From positions 1-64,000 of the forward strand of contig NZ_JADUCM010000010.1 in NCBI RefSeq assembly GCF_016009175.1: a DNA stretch of 64,000 nucleotides, given 5' to 3'. This document shows positions 19,034-28,888 of this stretch, piece by piece; the stretch's first letter is position 1; every line of letters starts with the position of its first letter. A program made the position numbers and the translations under genes. The notes under the pieces are model-generated. The model was not told the DNA's origin, did not search any database, and saw only the letters and a program-made list of their open reading frames with translations. This DNA is from Pseudomonas alkylphenolica. GTDB lineage: Bacteria > Pseudomonadota > Gammaproteobacteria > Pseudomonadales > Pseudomonadaceae.

Positions 19034-20602
19034 TTAGAACGGGTTGTTCAGGTCGATCCCGGACTTGCCCGGGGCGAGGATGTTGTTGGGGTCAAGGGCG
19101 CGTTTGATTGCGTGCTCGACCTTGCGTTTGACCGGCCCGTAGCTTTGCGCAACACGCTCCTGGAACGCCGTGTTGACGCGGTAAACGGCGTAACCCTGTT
19201 GCTCGAAGGCATCCAGCAGCTCGGCGAAGCAGGCGTTGGCGCGCTGGGTCTCCTCAGGGTTGGTGCGGTCGTACAGTACGTCGATGACATGGTGCATGTC
19301 GCGCCAGCCGACGATGAATTCGCCGACGTAGTCCAGGCCGTGTTTGTTGAGAATCTTCTTGGCCAGGGCTTGCTGCTTGTCGCACTCGCTGCCCCGTGCC
19401 TGGCTCACCGGCGCGAACCACATCGAGCCACCGCCGCCACGCCAGTTGTACAGACCGAATTCCTGCAGGTTGGGCACGCCGGACATCAGCTGTGCACGGT
19501 ACTTGAAGGGTTGCGTATCGCCCGCTTCCTCCTCGGTGACGATCCGGCCCTTGCCCAGTTGCTTGAGCGCGCCGGTGACGATCTGCCAGTTCACATCGAC
19601 CTGTTCCTGGGTGCCGTAGAGCGCGGCATATACGTTCCAGGCACCGAGGTTCTTGTCTTTCTGGATCTGCTTGAGGATGGCGTCCGGGGTGGCGCCGGGT
19701 TCGAGGGTGTAGTCGCTGCGCTTTGTGTTGCAGGTCGACGCTTCCCACAGCACACCGGCAATCACCACCGAGTTGGGGATGACCTGGGCAATCCGCAAGG
19801 GGCGGATGAATTCGACGATCTCGGCGATGTCCGACGCGTTGTCGAACTTGATCTCGAACGGTTTGAACACCGGTGGCTTGGGCATCAGCCAGAAGCCCAT
19901 CTTGGTGCAGATGCCGTAGTTGGCCTGGGTGAACATGCCGTCGAGGGTCGGGCCGTAACCCCACTTGAACACCTGCCAGGCATTGTCGCCTTTGACCCCG
20001 CCCATGCCGGTGCGATAGACGTCGCCGTTGGCCAGCACCACTTCCATGCCGCATTGCATGAGAAAGTGCTCGCCGTAGGGCGTGTAGCCGACGCCGCGGT
20101 CCATCGTGTTGCCCAGCGGCCCGGCAATGGCCGAAGGCGCAGAAAACGACAGCATCAGCGGCAGCTTGTGTTCCTGGATGTAGTCGTAGAGCTGCTGGTA
20201 GGTGACCCCGGGTTCGACCAAGGCGGTACACAACTCGGGGTCGACGTGGAGGATCTTGTTCATTTTCTTCAGGTCGAGGATCACTTGCCCGCGCTGGCCG
20301 GGAGCAGCCGAGCCGTAACCGAAGTTGCGGCCGGTGGAGATGGTCCAGACCGGAATCTTGAACTGGTTGCAGATCTTCACCACCCCCTGCACCTGCTCGA
20401 CCGAGGTGGCGGTGATGGCGGCCGATGGCGCGTGGCCGGCATTGTCTACCGCCATCATGATCTTGTTGTAGGGGATCAGTTGCTCGTCCTTGACCAGAAC
20501 GTTCTCATCGCCCAACAAGGCGCGGAACTGGGCAAGCGCCTGCGCGAATTGGCTGGCATCGACGCCGCGCGGCAGCAGGGTATTGGCAGTTGTTTGGCTC
20601 AT
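19034..20602 (-). CDS. pchF: 4-cresol dehydrogenase (hydroxylating) flavoprotein subunit
   Basis: 522 residues, the length of PchF. It oxidises the methyl group of p-cresol, with water as oxygen source, to 4-hydroxybenzyl alcohol and then the aldehyde, passing electrons to cytochrome PchC. The PCMH-type FAD domain includes GRNFGYGSAAPGQRG. With the start Met counted, Tyr385 (EFGLYNWRGGGG) matches the FAD-linking Tyr384, and Tyr96, Trp395, Glu428, Asp441, Tyr474 and Arg475 fall one beyond the known active-site positions. Tyrosine at the FAD site argues against vanillyl-alcohol oxidase, which uses His. A eugenol or 4-ethylphenol hydroxylase is the main alternative. No signal peptide is visible. 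The ATG at 20602 has AAGGA upstream. Confidence 0.92.
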   Translation of the reverse strand: MSQTTANTLLPRGVDASQFAQALAQFRALLGDENVLVKDEQLIPYNKIMMAVDNAGHAPSAAITATSVEQVQGVVKICNQFKIPVWTISTGRNFGYGSAAPGQRGQVILDLKKMNKILHVDPELCTALVEPGVTYQQLYDYIQEHKLPLMLSFSAPSAIAGPLGNTMDRGVGYTPYGEHFLMQCGMEVVLANGDVYRTGMGGVKGDNAWQVFKWGYGPTLDGMFTQANYGICTKMGFWLMPKPPVFKPFEIKFDNASDIAEIVEFIRPLRIAQVIPNSVVIAGVLWEASTCNTKRSDYTLEPGATPDAILKQIQKDKNLGAWNVYAALYGTQEQVDVNWQIVTGALKQLGKGRIVTEEEAGDTQPFKYRAQLMSGVPNLQEFGLYNWRGGGGSMWFAPVSQARGSECDKQQALAKKILNKHGLDYVGEFIVGWRDMHHVIDVLYDRTNPEETQRANACFAELLDAFEQQGYAVYRVNTAFQERVAQSYGPVKRKVEHAIKRALDPNNILAPGKSGIDLNNPF

Positions 20603-20613
20603 CGTGGAATCCT

Positions 20614-21306
20614 TCAGACTTCGATCGAGAACGACATGTAGGTGCCGGTCAGTGTCGAGGGGTGGCTGGCAACCAGGGGCGCCTGACCGGTGTCGGTGCT
20701 GCCCAGCATGCTCAAGGCGTAACCCAGCGTGGCGGCCCATTGGTCGCTGCCCTGGCCGTGACGGGCGCTGGCCAGTTGCAGGGTCGGCGTCGGGGTGTGC
20801 AGGCGTTGTTCGTGCAGGCTGAAGCCCTGGCCGCAGGTGGGCAGCTGCTGGCCGAGCTGCAGGGCGCAACCGTGCGCGGGCTGGGCGCTGAGCAGGCGGT
20901 GGGGCGATCGGCCAGCGGTGCTGCTGTGCTGCCCGAGCCATTGCACCCGTGCGCCGGCGCTGCGGGCCAGGTCGACGCGCAGCGCGGCGCTGGCATCGTC
21001 GAGCAGGCCGATCAGGCGCTGCGGTTGGCCACTGCCAAGGCGTTGCTGCAGCGCCAGCAGGGCAGCCAGGTCCAGCCCTGTCGGCATGACCTGCAGCGCT
21101 GGCGCCGCCGGGCTGGCCTGCAGGCCCTGGATAAATGCTGAGCCGGCGACTTCAGCGCTGACCAGCGCCAGGCTTGCGGCCTGAGCCGGAACATGGCGGC
21201 CCAGCACGCTGTTGGCCAGGCTCAGGCCGGAGCTGCTCAGGGCGACCCCGGCGATGCCGCCGAGGGCCATGCCCTTGAGCAGCGAACGACGTTCGACGTT
21301 CATCAT
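20614..21306 (-). CDS. pchX: PchX-like protein with twin-arginine signal, unknown function
   Basis: 230 residues. The N-terminus reads ERRSLLKGMALGG followed by a hydrophobic stretch, a typical Tat signal. The remainder is Ala/Leu/Gln-rich with two cysteines (HGCAL and PTCGQ) and no domain I recognise. It sits between the cytochrome and flavoprotein genes, exactly where pchX lies in the pchACXF order known from P. putida p-cresol degraders, with gaps of 10-11 bases on either side. A maturation or export role for the leaderless PchF is my inference. Confidence 0.8.
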   Translation of the reverse strand: MMNVERRSLLKGMALGGIAGVALSSSGLSLANSVLGRHVPAQAASLALVSAEVAGSAFIQGLQASPAAPALQVMPTGLDLAALLALQQRLGSGQPQRLIGLLDDASAALRVDLARSAGARVQWLGQHSSTAGRSPHRLLSAQPAHGCALQLGQQLPTCGQGFSLHEQRLHTPTPTLQLASARHGQGSDQWAATLGYALSMLGSTDTGQAPLVASHPSTLTGTYMSFSIEV

Positions 21307-21316
21307 CGCAGTGCCC

Positions 21317-21652
21317 TCACGGTTTGGCCGACGGTGCAGGGGAGGTAGCGATATAGTCGCCTACCTGTTGCAGGGCGTGGTCGTCGATGAAGGAGGCGGG
21401 GAAGGCAGGCATGGCACGAAAGCCGTTGCGCACCACGGCGCTGATATAGGCCGCAGGCAATTGCCGGCCTTTGAGTTGCGGGCCGACCTGGCCTTCATGG
21501 CAGTGGCCGCAGACTTTCGCATAGACATTTTCGCCGCTCTTCCACACCCCGTCGCCATCGGCGGCGGCAATGCCGCAGAGCAGGACCAGGGGCAAGGCAA
21601 GGCAACGGGTGACGGCCCGTCGTACAGCTGGACGGTTGGGCAGTAGGGACAT
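21317..21652 (-). CDS. pchC: 4-cresol dehydrogenase cytochrome c subunit
   Basis: 111 residues. A Sec signal peptide (hydrophobic LALPLVLLCGIAA, cleavage near residue 31) precedes a small class I cytochrome c. Haem attaches at CGHCH (48-52) and Met81 in FRAMPAFP is the likely sixth ligand. It accepts electrons from PchF in the periplasm and passes them to an azurin or another cytochrome. AAGGAG lies seven bases before the ATG, with an AACAATAA candidate Crc/Hfq motif just upstream. Confidence 0.92.
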   Translation of the reverse strand: MSLLPNRPAVRRAVTRCLALPLVLLCGIAAADGDGVWKSGENVYAKVCGHCHEGQVGPQLKGRQLPAAYISAVVRNGFRAMPAFPASFIDDHALQQVGDYIATSPAPSAKP

Positions 21653-21662
21653 TGCGGACTCC

Positions 21663-21670
21663 TTATTGTT
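21663..21670 (-). promoter_or_regulatory. Candidate Crc/Hfq CA motif before pchC
   Basis: On the minus strand this reads AACAATAA within ACCCATAACAATAAGG, touching the Shine-Dalgarno of pchC. The same 16-base leader precedes the SphA-like gene. The AAnAAnAA type of motif recruits Hfq/Crc for catabolite repression in Pseudomonas. Confidence 0.45.
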
Positions 21671-21687
21671 ATGGGTAGATCAGGCAA

Positions 21688-23163
21688 TCAGAACGGGTAG
21701 TGGCGCGGTTGGTGTTGCACGGTGATCCAGTGGTCGGTGGTGAATTCCTCGATCGCCCAGTCGCCGTTGAAGCGGCCCAGCCCGGAGTTTTTCTCGCCGC
21801 CAAAGGGCGCGTTGGGCTCATCGTTGACCGGGATGTCGTTGATGTGGGTCATGCCGGCATGCAGGCGCTGGGCGAACTGCACACCACGCTCGACACTGGC
21901 GCTGAACACGGCGCTGGACAGCCCGTATTCACTGCGGTTGGCCAGTTCCAGGGCATGCTCGGCATCGCGGGCAACCTGGATGCCCACCAGCGGGCCGAAG
22001 ATTTCTTCATGGGCGATGCTCATGTCGGCCGTAACGTTGCCGAACACATGCGGTGGCAGCACATTGCCCTGGGCCTGGCCGCCGAGCAGCAGCTCGGCGC
22101 CTTCACCGAGTGCCATGGCAATCTTGTCGTGCAGGCCCGACAGCTGGCGGGCATTGATTACCGGGCCGATCACCGTACCGGGCAGGCTCGGGTCGCCGCA
22201 GGGCAGGGCCTTGACCCGTTCGACGAAACGTTGGGTGAACGCTTCGAGCAACGGCTGTTCGACGATGATGCGGTTGACCGCCATGCAGATTTGCCCCTGA
22301 TGCAGGAACTTGCCCACCACCGCGGCATTGACCGCTTGTTCCAGGTCGGCGTCGGCCAGCACCACGAACGGGCTGTTGCCACCCAGTTCCAGCGCCAGGT
22401 GCTTGAGGTGTTCGCCGCCGCTGGCGATGCGGCCGATGCTGCGCCCGACCTGGGTCGAGCCGGTGAACGAAATGAACGCCGGAACCGGGTGCTCGACAAA
22501 GGCATCACCAATTTCGGCGCCGGCACCGACCACGACGCTCAAGGCGCCGGCAGGCAAACCGGCCTCTTCGAAGATGCGTGCCAGTAGCAGCCCGCCGCTG
22601 ACCGGGGTGTCACTGGCCGGCTTGACCACCACGGTGTTGCCCAGCGCCAGGGCGGGTGCCAGAGAACGGGCGGTCAGGTGCAGGGGGAAGTTCCACGGGC
22701 TGATGACGCCAATCACACCAAGCGGTTTGCGGTACACCCGGCTTTCCTTGCCCGGGATATTGGAGCTGACGATGCGCCCGTGGACACGGCTGGGCAGGCT
22801 CGCCGACTCCAGGGTAATGGCACGGGCGGCGCCCCACTCGATCTGTGCTTTGATCCGCGTGCTGCCGGACTCGCGGATGATCCAGTCGATGATCTCTTCG
22901 CGGCGCTCATCAAAAATGCGCACCGCCTGCAGCAACACCTGGCTGCGCGTGGCCGGCGACTGCGCGGCCCAGGCCGGTTGTACCTCGCGGGCGCAGCGGT
23001 AGGCGGCATCGAGGTCATCGCGGTTGGCCAGGGGGATGTCGAGCAGGGTGTGCTGGTTGAACGGGTCGAGCACCGTCAACGCGCGTTCGGCGCTGCCGAC
23101 ACGCCAGCGTCCGGCCAGCGGTTGCAGGTGAAGGTTCTGGTAGGCAGGGCGGGTATGAGTCAT
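21688..23163 (-). CDS. pchA: 4-hydroxybenzaldehyde dehydrogenase (aldehyde dehydrogenase)
   Basis: 491 residues of the NAD(P)-dependent ALDH superfamily, expected to oxidise 4-hydroxybenzaldehyde from PchCF to 4-hydroxybenzoate, the PobA substrate. Asn158 (SPWNFPLH), the coenzyme loop FTGSTQVG, Glu259 ([10 protein letters not shown]) and the nucleophile Cys293 (GQICMAVNR) are all present. The start at 23163 gives the usual N-terminus; a longer alternative to 23214 would run into the sigma-54 promoter. First gene of the leftward pchACXF operon. Vanillin or coniferyl aldehyde dehydrogenase would look similar, so the substrate rests on context. Confidence 0.88.
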   Translation of the reverse strand: MTHTRPAYQNLHLQPLAGRWRVGSAERALTVLDPFNQHTLLDIPLANRDDLDAAYRCAREVQPAWAAQSPATRSQVLLQAVRIFDERREEIIDWIIRESGSTRIKAQIEWGAARAITLESASLPSRVHGRIVSSNIPGKESRVYRKPLGVIGVISPWNFPLHLTARSLAPALALGNTVVVKPASDTPVSGGLLLARIFEEAGLPAGALSVVVGAGAEIGDAFVEHPVPAFISFTGSTQVGRSIGRIASGGEHLKHLALELGGNSPFVVLADADLEQAVNAAVVGKFLHQGQICMAVNRIIVEQPLLEAFTQRFVERVKALPCGDPSLPGTVIGPVINARQLSGLHDKIAMALGEGAELLLGGQAQGNVLPPHVFGNVTADMSIAHEEIFGPLVGIQVARDAEHALELANRSEYGLSSAVFSASVERGVQFAQRLHAGMTHINDIPVNDEPNAPFGGEKNSGLGRFNGDWAIEEFTTDHWITVQHQPRHYPF

Positions 23164-23171
23164 CGGCTTCT

Positions 23172-23183
23172 CTCTTGTTGTGT
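23172..23183 (-). promoter_or_regulatory. Candidate Crc/Hfq CA motif before pchA
   Basis: The minus strand reads ACACAACAAGAG ending nine bases before the pchA ATG, in the leader between the sigma-54 promoter and the start. It overlaps the ribosome-binding region, as expected for Hfq/Crc translational repression. Confidence 0.5.
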
Positions 23184-23209
23184 CGAAAAGGATTCGATGA
23201 ACAGCCCAT

Positions 23210-23225
23210 AACAACTATCGTGCCA
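23210..23225 (-). promoter_or_regulatory. Sigma-54 (-24/-12) promoter of pchACXF
   Basis: The minus strand reads TGGCACGATAGTTGTT, close to the RpoN consensus TGGCACG-N4-TTGCW with one deviation in the -12 element. Transcription would begin near 23199, about 35 bases before pchA. The divergent XylR/DmpR-type activator gene supports its use. Confidence 0.8.
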
Positions 23226-23492
23226 TGTCGTTTTATAGGGAAATAAACGTTATAAAACAGATAGATAGAGTTTTTTGTGAGGGTGAGGCGAACAGTCTGC
23301 AGGCGGCCGGTGCGAAAATTTATGCAGAGAAGTCGCCGGGTGCAGAAAGCTCGACGCGGGTGCTTCGGGGCAAAATCCGGGCGGTAATCGGCCATTTGTG
23401 CAGCCTGACGGTGCCCTTTGCTGTCTGGCCAATTGACCCGGCCGGGGCGGGCGGCATACTGCAAGGCTTACCTTCTGCCTTTGGTATTGCCT
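23226..23492. promoter_or_regulatory. Upstream activator region and promoter of the regulator gene
   Basis: Most of the 329-base gap between pchA and the regulator. GTTTTATA (23230-23237) and TATAAAAC (23251-23258) form a perfect inverted repeat just upstream of the -24 element. The rest should hold enhancer sites for the activator and the activator's own promoter. I find no clear copy of the XylR/DmpR TTGATCAA-type enhancer palindrome. Confidence 0.45.
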
Positions 23493-25325
23493 ATGACACT
23501 TACAACACCTGGCAAGCCTGGCCGTACCGTGGATGAAGCGTTTTTCAGACAGGTACTGGGCCGCCAGAAAAGCCTGATTGTCGACCGCACCAACCAGTTC
23601 GGCAGCAGTGGCTTGCCGTCCGCCGAGCAACTGGCACAGTCTGTCGCCTTTGCCCCGCAGGACGGCAGCATCTGGCTGTGTGGTCAGCGCATGATGTTGC
23701 TGCAGGGCTCGGCTTTCGGTGCTATCCGCCGTGAACTGGTCGACGCCCTGGGCCTGGACAAGGCCCGCGGCCTGCTCACGCGCATTGGCTGGCAAGCCGG
23801 CGCGCGGGACGCGGCCCAGGTCAGCGAGCAGTGGCCGGAAGGCGATCACGCCAGCCTGTACAGCGCCGGCCCTCGTCTGCACATGCTCGAAGGCATGGTC
23901 AATGTCGAGGTGGTGCGTTTTGAAATCGACTCGGGCATCGGCCACTTCTATTCGGAGTTTCTCTGGCACAACTCCCTGGAGGTGGACGAGCACATCGCCG
24001 CCTATGGCCTGGGCGGAGAGCCGGCGTGCTGGATGGAAATCGGCTATGCCAGTGGCTACGCCTCGTCACTGCTTGGGCGCCTGGTGGTGTTTCGCGAGAT
24101 GCAGTGCCGGGCCATGGGGCATCCGGCGTGCCGCATTGTCGGCAAGCCCGCCGAGCAGTGGGAGGACATCGACGTCGACCTGGCCTACCTGGACCCGGGC
24201 GATTTTCTCAGCCGCAGTACCTATACCTCAGCGGTCGACACGCGAGTCGCCGAGATTGAAGTACCGGCTGACGGCAAGCAACTGGTGGGCATCTCGGCCA
24301 GCTTCGTGGCCGCCAGCCAGTTGCTGCAGCGCGTGGCACCGACCCAGGCCACGGTGCTGCTGACCGGTGAGTCCGGGGTCGGCAAGGAGTTGTTCGCGCA
24401 TACCCTGCATCAAGCCAGCCGCCGCCAGCACACGCCGATGGTCGCGTTGAACTGTGCAACCCTGCCGGAGAACCTGGTCGAGGCCGAGCTCTTCGGGGTC
24501 GAGCGCGGTGCCTTTACGGGGGCTGAGCGATCGCGGCCAGGGCGCTTCGAACGAGCGCATGGCGGCACGCTGTTCCTCGATGAAATCGGCACCCTGAGCC
24601 TGCACGCCCAGAGCAAGATCCTGCGGGCCTTGCAGGAAGGTGAAATCGAGCGGGTGGGCGGCACGACGCCGATTCAGGTTGACGTGCGGGTGATCGCTGC
24701 GACCAACCTCGACTTGCGCCAGGAGGTCGCGGCGGGGCGCTTTCGTGAAGACCTGTTCTATCGCCTGAACGTGTTCCCGATTCACTTGCCGCCGTTGCGC
24801 GAGCGACGTGAAGACATACCGCTGCTGATGAGTTATTTCCTCCGCCGTTTCAGCCAGCGCCATGGCCGTCAGCTGGCGGGCTTCAGCATGCGCCTGGTGA
24901 ATGCGCTGTTGACCTATCGCTTTCCCGGCAATATCCGTGAGCTGCAGAACCTGGGGGAGCGCGGGGTGATTGCTGCCAGCGACGGTGAGGTGATCGACGT
25001 GGGGCACCTGGCGGAAGCCGGCGCACCACTGATCGACTCGGCCATCGGCCTGACCGCCGAGGGCCGATTGGCCCTGGATACGGCGCCGCTGTCGGCGGCA
25101 ACGACTGAAGCCAGCCCTGGCGAGGCGCCTGGCAGCGCCCCGGAACTGGCCAGCTTGCAGGCGTTTTTCACCGGGCAGGAACGGGTATTGGGTACGTCTC
25201 TGGAAGAAATCGAGCGGCGTTTGGTGCGCCTGGCGCTGGAGCGTTCTGGCGGTAACGTCACCGCCGCGGCGCAAATGCTTGGTATGAGCCGCGCCCAGGT
25301 CAGCTACCGGCTCAAGGGCAGCTGA
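23493..25325 (+). CDS. XylR/DmpR-family sigma-54-dependent activator
   Basis: 610 residues. An N-terminal XylR_N aromatic-sensing region (about 25-150, with [19 protein letters not shown]) and a V4R-type segment with Cys179, Cys205 and Cys213 precede an AAA+ domain: Walker A GESGVGKE (292-299), the sigma-54 contact loop GAFTGA (339-344) and Walker B GGTLFLDE (357-364). A Fis-type helix-turn-helix closes the protein ([16 protein letters not shown]). Divergent from pchACXF, it should activate that operon and the SphA-like gene on binding a phenolic effector. The ATG at 23493 has no strong ribosome-binding site. An inverted repeat spans its stop codon. Confidence 0.93.
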   Translation: MTLTTPGKPGRTVDEAFFRQVLGRQKSLIVDRTNQFGSSGLPSAEQLAQSVAFAPQDGSIWLCGQRMMLLQGSAFGAIRRELVDALGLDKARGLLTRIGWQAGARDAAQVSEQWPEGDHASLYSAGPRLHMLEGMVNVEVVRFEIDSGIGHFYSEFLWHNSLEVDEHIAAYGLGGEPACWMEIGYASGYASSLLGRLVVFREMQCRAMGHPACRIVGKPAEQWEDIDVDLAYLDPGDFLSRSTYTSAVDTRVAEIEVPADGKQLVGISASFVAASQLLQRVAPTQATVLLTGESGVGKELFAHTLHQASRRQHTPMVALNCATLPENLVEAELFGVERGAFTGAERSRPGRFERAHGGTLFLDEIGTLSLHAQSKILRALQEGEIERVGGTTPIQVDVRVIAATNLDLRQEVAAGRFREDLFYRLNVFPIHLPPLRERREDIPLLMSYFLRRFSQRHGRQLAGFSMRLVNALLTYRFPGNIRELQNLGERGVIAASDGEVIDVGHLAEAGAPLIDSAIGLTAEGRLALDTAPLSAATTEASPGEAPGSAPELASLQAFFTGQERVLGTSLEEIERRLVRLALERSGGNVTAAAQMLGMSRAQVSYRLKGS

Positions 25326-25336
25326 CCTGGGCGCGG
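25289..25336. terminator. 17-bp perfect inverted repeat across the regulator stop codon
   Basis: CGCGCCCAGGTCAGCT (25290-25305) pairs exactly with AGCTGACCTGGGCGCG (25320-25335), extended by one C-G pair, around a 14-base loop. The left arm encodes part of the recognition helix and the right arm contains the TGA. No T tract follows. It may act as a bidirectional end for the converging regulator and SphA-like transcripts. Confidence 0.6.
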
Positions 25337-25343
25337 GGCGGCC

Positions 25344-26267
25344 TTACAAAGGCGTGGTGAACTTGAGCCAGTAAGCCTGGCCTTCGGCGCGGTTGCGCAC
25401 ACCGGACTCGTCCTGCCATTTGGCGCTGAACATCCAGCCTTGCTTGCTGCTGTACTGCACGGCAGGGCCGATGGAGAACGAGCGACCGCGGTTGCCGTCA
25501 CTGGCCTGCACCAGGGCGGCGGCCGAGCAGTCGCCAGCGCTGCATTTGTCGTCGCTGACCTGCTGGTAAGCATGCCCGCCAACCCCCAGCACCCAACCGT
25601 TACCCAGGCCCCAGCCGAGGGTGTAGTCGGCATGCAACTCGCGGCCGGACTGATAGTCGGTGGCTGTGTTCTCGAAGTTGTAGTCGTACATCAGGCGCAC
25701 GTCGGCATTCAGCCCCTTGGGGTCAAGGTAAGTCATCGCCAGCACGCCCTGCACGGTGTAGTAGTGGTTGCCAAGGTTGATCAGGTCATCCTTGTCGTAC
25801 TCGCTGGCGGTGGGCAGAACGAAGTCGACACCGGTAGCAATGTGCAGTTTGTCACTGGGGTGAAAGCCGATCACCGGGCCCAGGTGAGCGTCACCGATGC
25901 CGCGCTTGTGATCGTGTGGGCCGCCCTTGATGTTCAGGCGCATGTCATTGAGGGGTAGCAGGGCATGGAAGCCCAGGTCGCCACCGAAAATCTTTTGCTC
26001 GGTGACCCAGACAAAGCGCGGCACCAGAGTGGTCACGCGCAGGTCGATATCGGCAGCCTTGGCGCCGCTGTTGTCACGCAGGCTGTCGGCCAGGTAGTTG
26101 CCGACAAACAGTTGGCCGTAGGTGCCCGGTGGCGGCAGGATGCCCATGCCATACAGTTCGATGCCCATGGGCCAGGAGGAAATACCGCCTTCGGTGGCCT
26201 GGGCCTGCCAGGCGCAGGTGGACAGCAACAGGCTGGTGGCGAGGTGCAGCGGGGCGCGTTTGAACAT
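25344..26267 (-). CDS. SphA / MetA-pathway phenol-degradation outer-membrane protein
   Basis: 307 residues. A signal peptide (MFKRAPLHLATSLLLSTCAW..., cleavage near 25 after QAQA) is followed by a beta-rich barrel-like protein (YGMGILPPPGTYGQLF; VIGFHPSDKLHIATGVDF; GPAVQYSSKQGWMFSAKWQ). This matches the SphA/Phenol_MetA_deg family, found in aromatic-degradation clusters and thought to aid uptake of hydrophobic substrates. Its own sigma-54 promoter lies upstream, so it probably belongs to the same regulon as pchACXF. Confidence 0.85.
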   Translation of the reverse strand: MFKRAPLHLATSLLLSTCAWQAQATEGGISSWPMGIELYGMGILPPPGTYGQLFVGNYLADSLRDNSGAKAADIDLRVTTLVPRFVWVTEQKIFGGDLGFHALLPLNDMRLNIKGGPHDHKRGIGDAHLGPVIGFHPSDKLHIATGVDFVLPTASEYDKDDLINLGNHYYTVQGVLAMTYLDPKGLNADVRLMYDYNFENTATDYQSGRELHADYTLGWGLGNGWVLGVGGHAYQQVSDDKCSAGDCSAAALVQASDGNRGRSFSIGPAVQYSSKQGWMFSAKWQDESGVRNRAEGQAYWLKFTTPL

Positions 26268-26280
26268 GAGAGGGTCAACC

Positions 26281-26288
26281 TTATTGTT
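26281..26288 (-). promoter_or_regulatory. Candidate Crc/Hfq CA motif before the SphA-like gene
   Basis: The minus strand reads AACAATAA within ACCCATAACAATAAGG, identical over 16 bases to the leader of pchC, and touches the Shine-Dalgarno. Confidence 0.45.
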
Positions 26289-26327
26289 ATGGGTGTGGCG
26301 CCGTCAGGCGGCGCCTGTGACAGCCCT

Positions 26328-26343
26328 CTCAAATTGCGTGCCA
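26328..26343 (-). promoter_or_regulatory. Sigma-54 promoter of the SphA-like gene
   Basis: The minus strand reads TGGCACGCAATTTGAG, an excellent -24 element (TGGCACG) and a TTG -12 element at correct spacing. It lies about 60 bases before the start codon. An IHF consensus is found 18-30 bases further upstream. Confidence 0.8.
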
Positions 26344-26360
26344 TATTTATTTTCATTATT

Positions 26361-26373
26361 TATCAATAGGTTG
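26361..26373 (+). promoter_or_regulatory. IHF-binding consensus upstream of the sigma-54 promoter
   Basis: TATCAATAGGTTG matches WATCAANNNNTTR exactly. It lies roughly 45-57 bases before the expected transcription start, where IHF bends DNA at RpoN promoters such as Pu of XylR. Confidence 0.55.
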
Positions 26374-26452
26374 TGGTTCTTCTCTGGTGTTTCTCACGCG
26401 CTATTGGCGGGCTTTGTTAAGAAAATTCGGCGGTCTGCATAAAAAGTCGCGA

Positions 26453-27331
26453 TCAGGACACGCCCGCCTGACGAAACGCATTCGGCGTTTGCCCGCACAG
26501 CCGGCGGAAAAAACGTGAGAAGTAGGTGGGGTCGCTGAAGCCCAGGCTGTCTGACAGCTGGCTGATGCTCATGTTGGTGTAGATCAGGTTGCGCCGCGCC
26601 TCGAGCAACAGGCGCTGGTGGACAATCTGCAGTGCCGTCTGCCCGGCCAGTTCGCGGCAAAGGTTGTTCAGGTGCACGCTGGAGATACCCAGGCGATGCG
26701 CAAACAACTCGACCGACAGGTGTTCGCGGTAGTGCTGTTCGACCAGTTTGATAAAGCGTGCCAGCAACTGCTGGTTACGTTCGTCACGGTTATTCGACGG
26801 GTTGATCTGCAGGCTGCGACGGCTGATCCAGACGATTAAAGAGGTGACCAGCGAGTGCAGCAGCAGGTCGCGCGCCGGCGCGCTGCCTTCGTATTCCTCA
26901 TGCAATACACGGATCAGGGTGTGCAACGCTGCGCGGTCAGCGCCCAGCCGATAGCAACCGGCAGAGGCCAATACCGTGAGCGGAGCCCCCAGTTGCGCTT
27001 CCAGCTGGGCCACCAGCGGAGCGCCGAGGGTGAGCACGTACCCATCGATGTCTTCGGAAAACTGAAAGCCGTGCACGGTCATCGGCGGGATCACCTGGAT
27101 CGCCGCTTCCTGCACGGTGCTGCGCCGGCCTTCGAGTTCGATCAGGGCCTGGCCGCGACGCACGTACAACAGCTGGAACAGGTCGGCATGGCGATGCGCT
27201 TTGATTTCCCAATGGTGCAGGCTGCTGCGTTTGGGGATCGATTCGCAGTGCAGCAAGTCGGGTGTCGGCCAGGCCTGGCTTTCGCCGTAAAGCTTGAACA
27301 CGGGGATTTTGGGGAGGCTGGATCTTGTCAT
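26453..27331 (-). CDS. pobR: AraC/XylS-type regulator of pobA (PobR/PobC)
   Basis: 292 residues. The N-terminal cupin-like effector domain (HRHADLFQLLYVRRGQALIE, then VIPPMTVHGFQFSEDIDGYV) is followed by a C-terminal double helix-turn-helix (SVELFAHRLGISSVHLNNLCR and ISQLSDSLGFSDPTYFSRFFRR). It lies divergent to pobA with a 166-base gap, the layout of pseudomonad pobR/pobC-pobA pairs, and should activate pobA on binding 4-hydroxybenzoate. The ATG at 27331 is chosen over an upstream start that would sit in the promoter region. Confidence 0.88.
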   Translation of the reverse strand: MTRSSLPKIPVFKLYGESQAWPTPDLLHCESIPKRSSLHHWEIKAHRHADLFQLLYVRRGQALIELEGRRSTVQEAAIQVIPPMTVHGFQFSEDIDGYVLTLGAPLVAQLEAQLGAPLTVLASAGCYRLGADRAALHTLIRVLHEEYEGSAPARDLLLHSLVTSLIVWISRRSLQINPSNNRDERNQQLLARFIKLVEQHYREHLSVELFAHRLGISSVHLNNLCRELAGQTALQIVHQRLLLEARRNLIYTNMSISQLSDSLGFSDPTYFSRFFRRLCGQTPNAFRQAGVS

Positions 27332-27386
27332 TGTGAGCCTGTCCGATAATCGAACTGTATTTGTAAAAGTGCAATTTGTTGGATGA

Positions 27387-28685
<1,299 letters not shown>

Positions 28686-28702
28686 GCGAAGGAGGGTGCG
28701 GC

Positions 28703-28888
28703 ATGGGTGTATTCGACTGGAAACACTGGGCGGTACTGCTGGTTGTGGTGGTACTGGTGTTCGGCAGCAAGCGGCTCAAGACCCTGGGCAGCGACCTGGG
28801 GGAAACGATCAAGGGGTTTCGGCGGTCGGTGAATGACGTCGAGGCGTTGCCCGAGAAAATCGACCCCCAGAACACCGCAGACCTGTAG
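28703..28888 (+). CDS. TatA/TatE-family twin-arginine translocase protein
   Basis: 61 residues: one N-terminal helix ([13 protein letters not shown]), the conserved F-G hinge ([11 protein letters not shown]) and an amphipathic helix ([14 protein letters not shown]). This is TatA architecture, in a short form. No tatB or tatC is nearby, so it is an extra copy beside the presumed main tatABC locus elsewhere. It starts 17 bases after pobA, with GGAGG upstream, and may be co-transcribed with it. The TAG stop coincides with the first bases of a REP element. Confidence 0.88.
   Translation: MGVFDWKHWAVLLVVVVLVFGSKRLKTLGSDLGETIKGFRRSVNDVEALPEKIDPQNTADL

Noticed and set aside
19034..20602. Vanillyl-alcohol oxidase identity for the flavoprotein
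   Set aside because: The FAD-linking position is Tyr rather than His, and a cytochrome c subunit gene is present, which fits PCMH-type dehydrogenases.
19010..20641. A 543-codon plus-strand frame over pchF
   Set aside because: The minus-strand PchF has conserved active-site residues at expected spacing; the plus-strand frame is its shadow.
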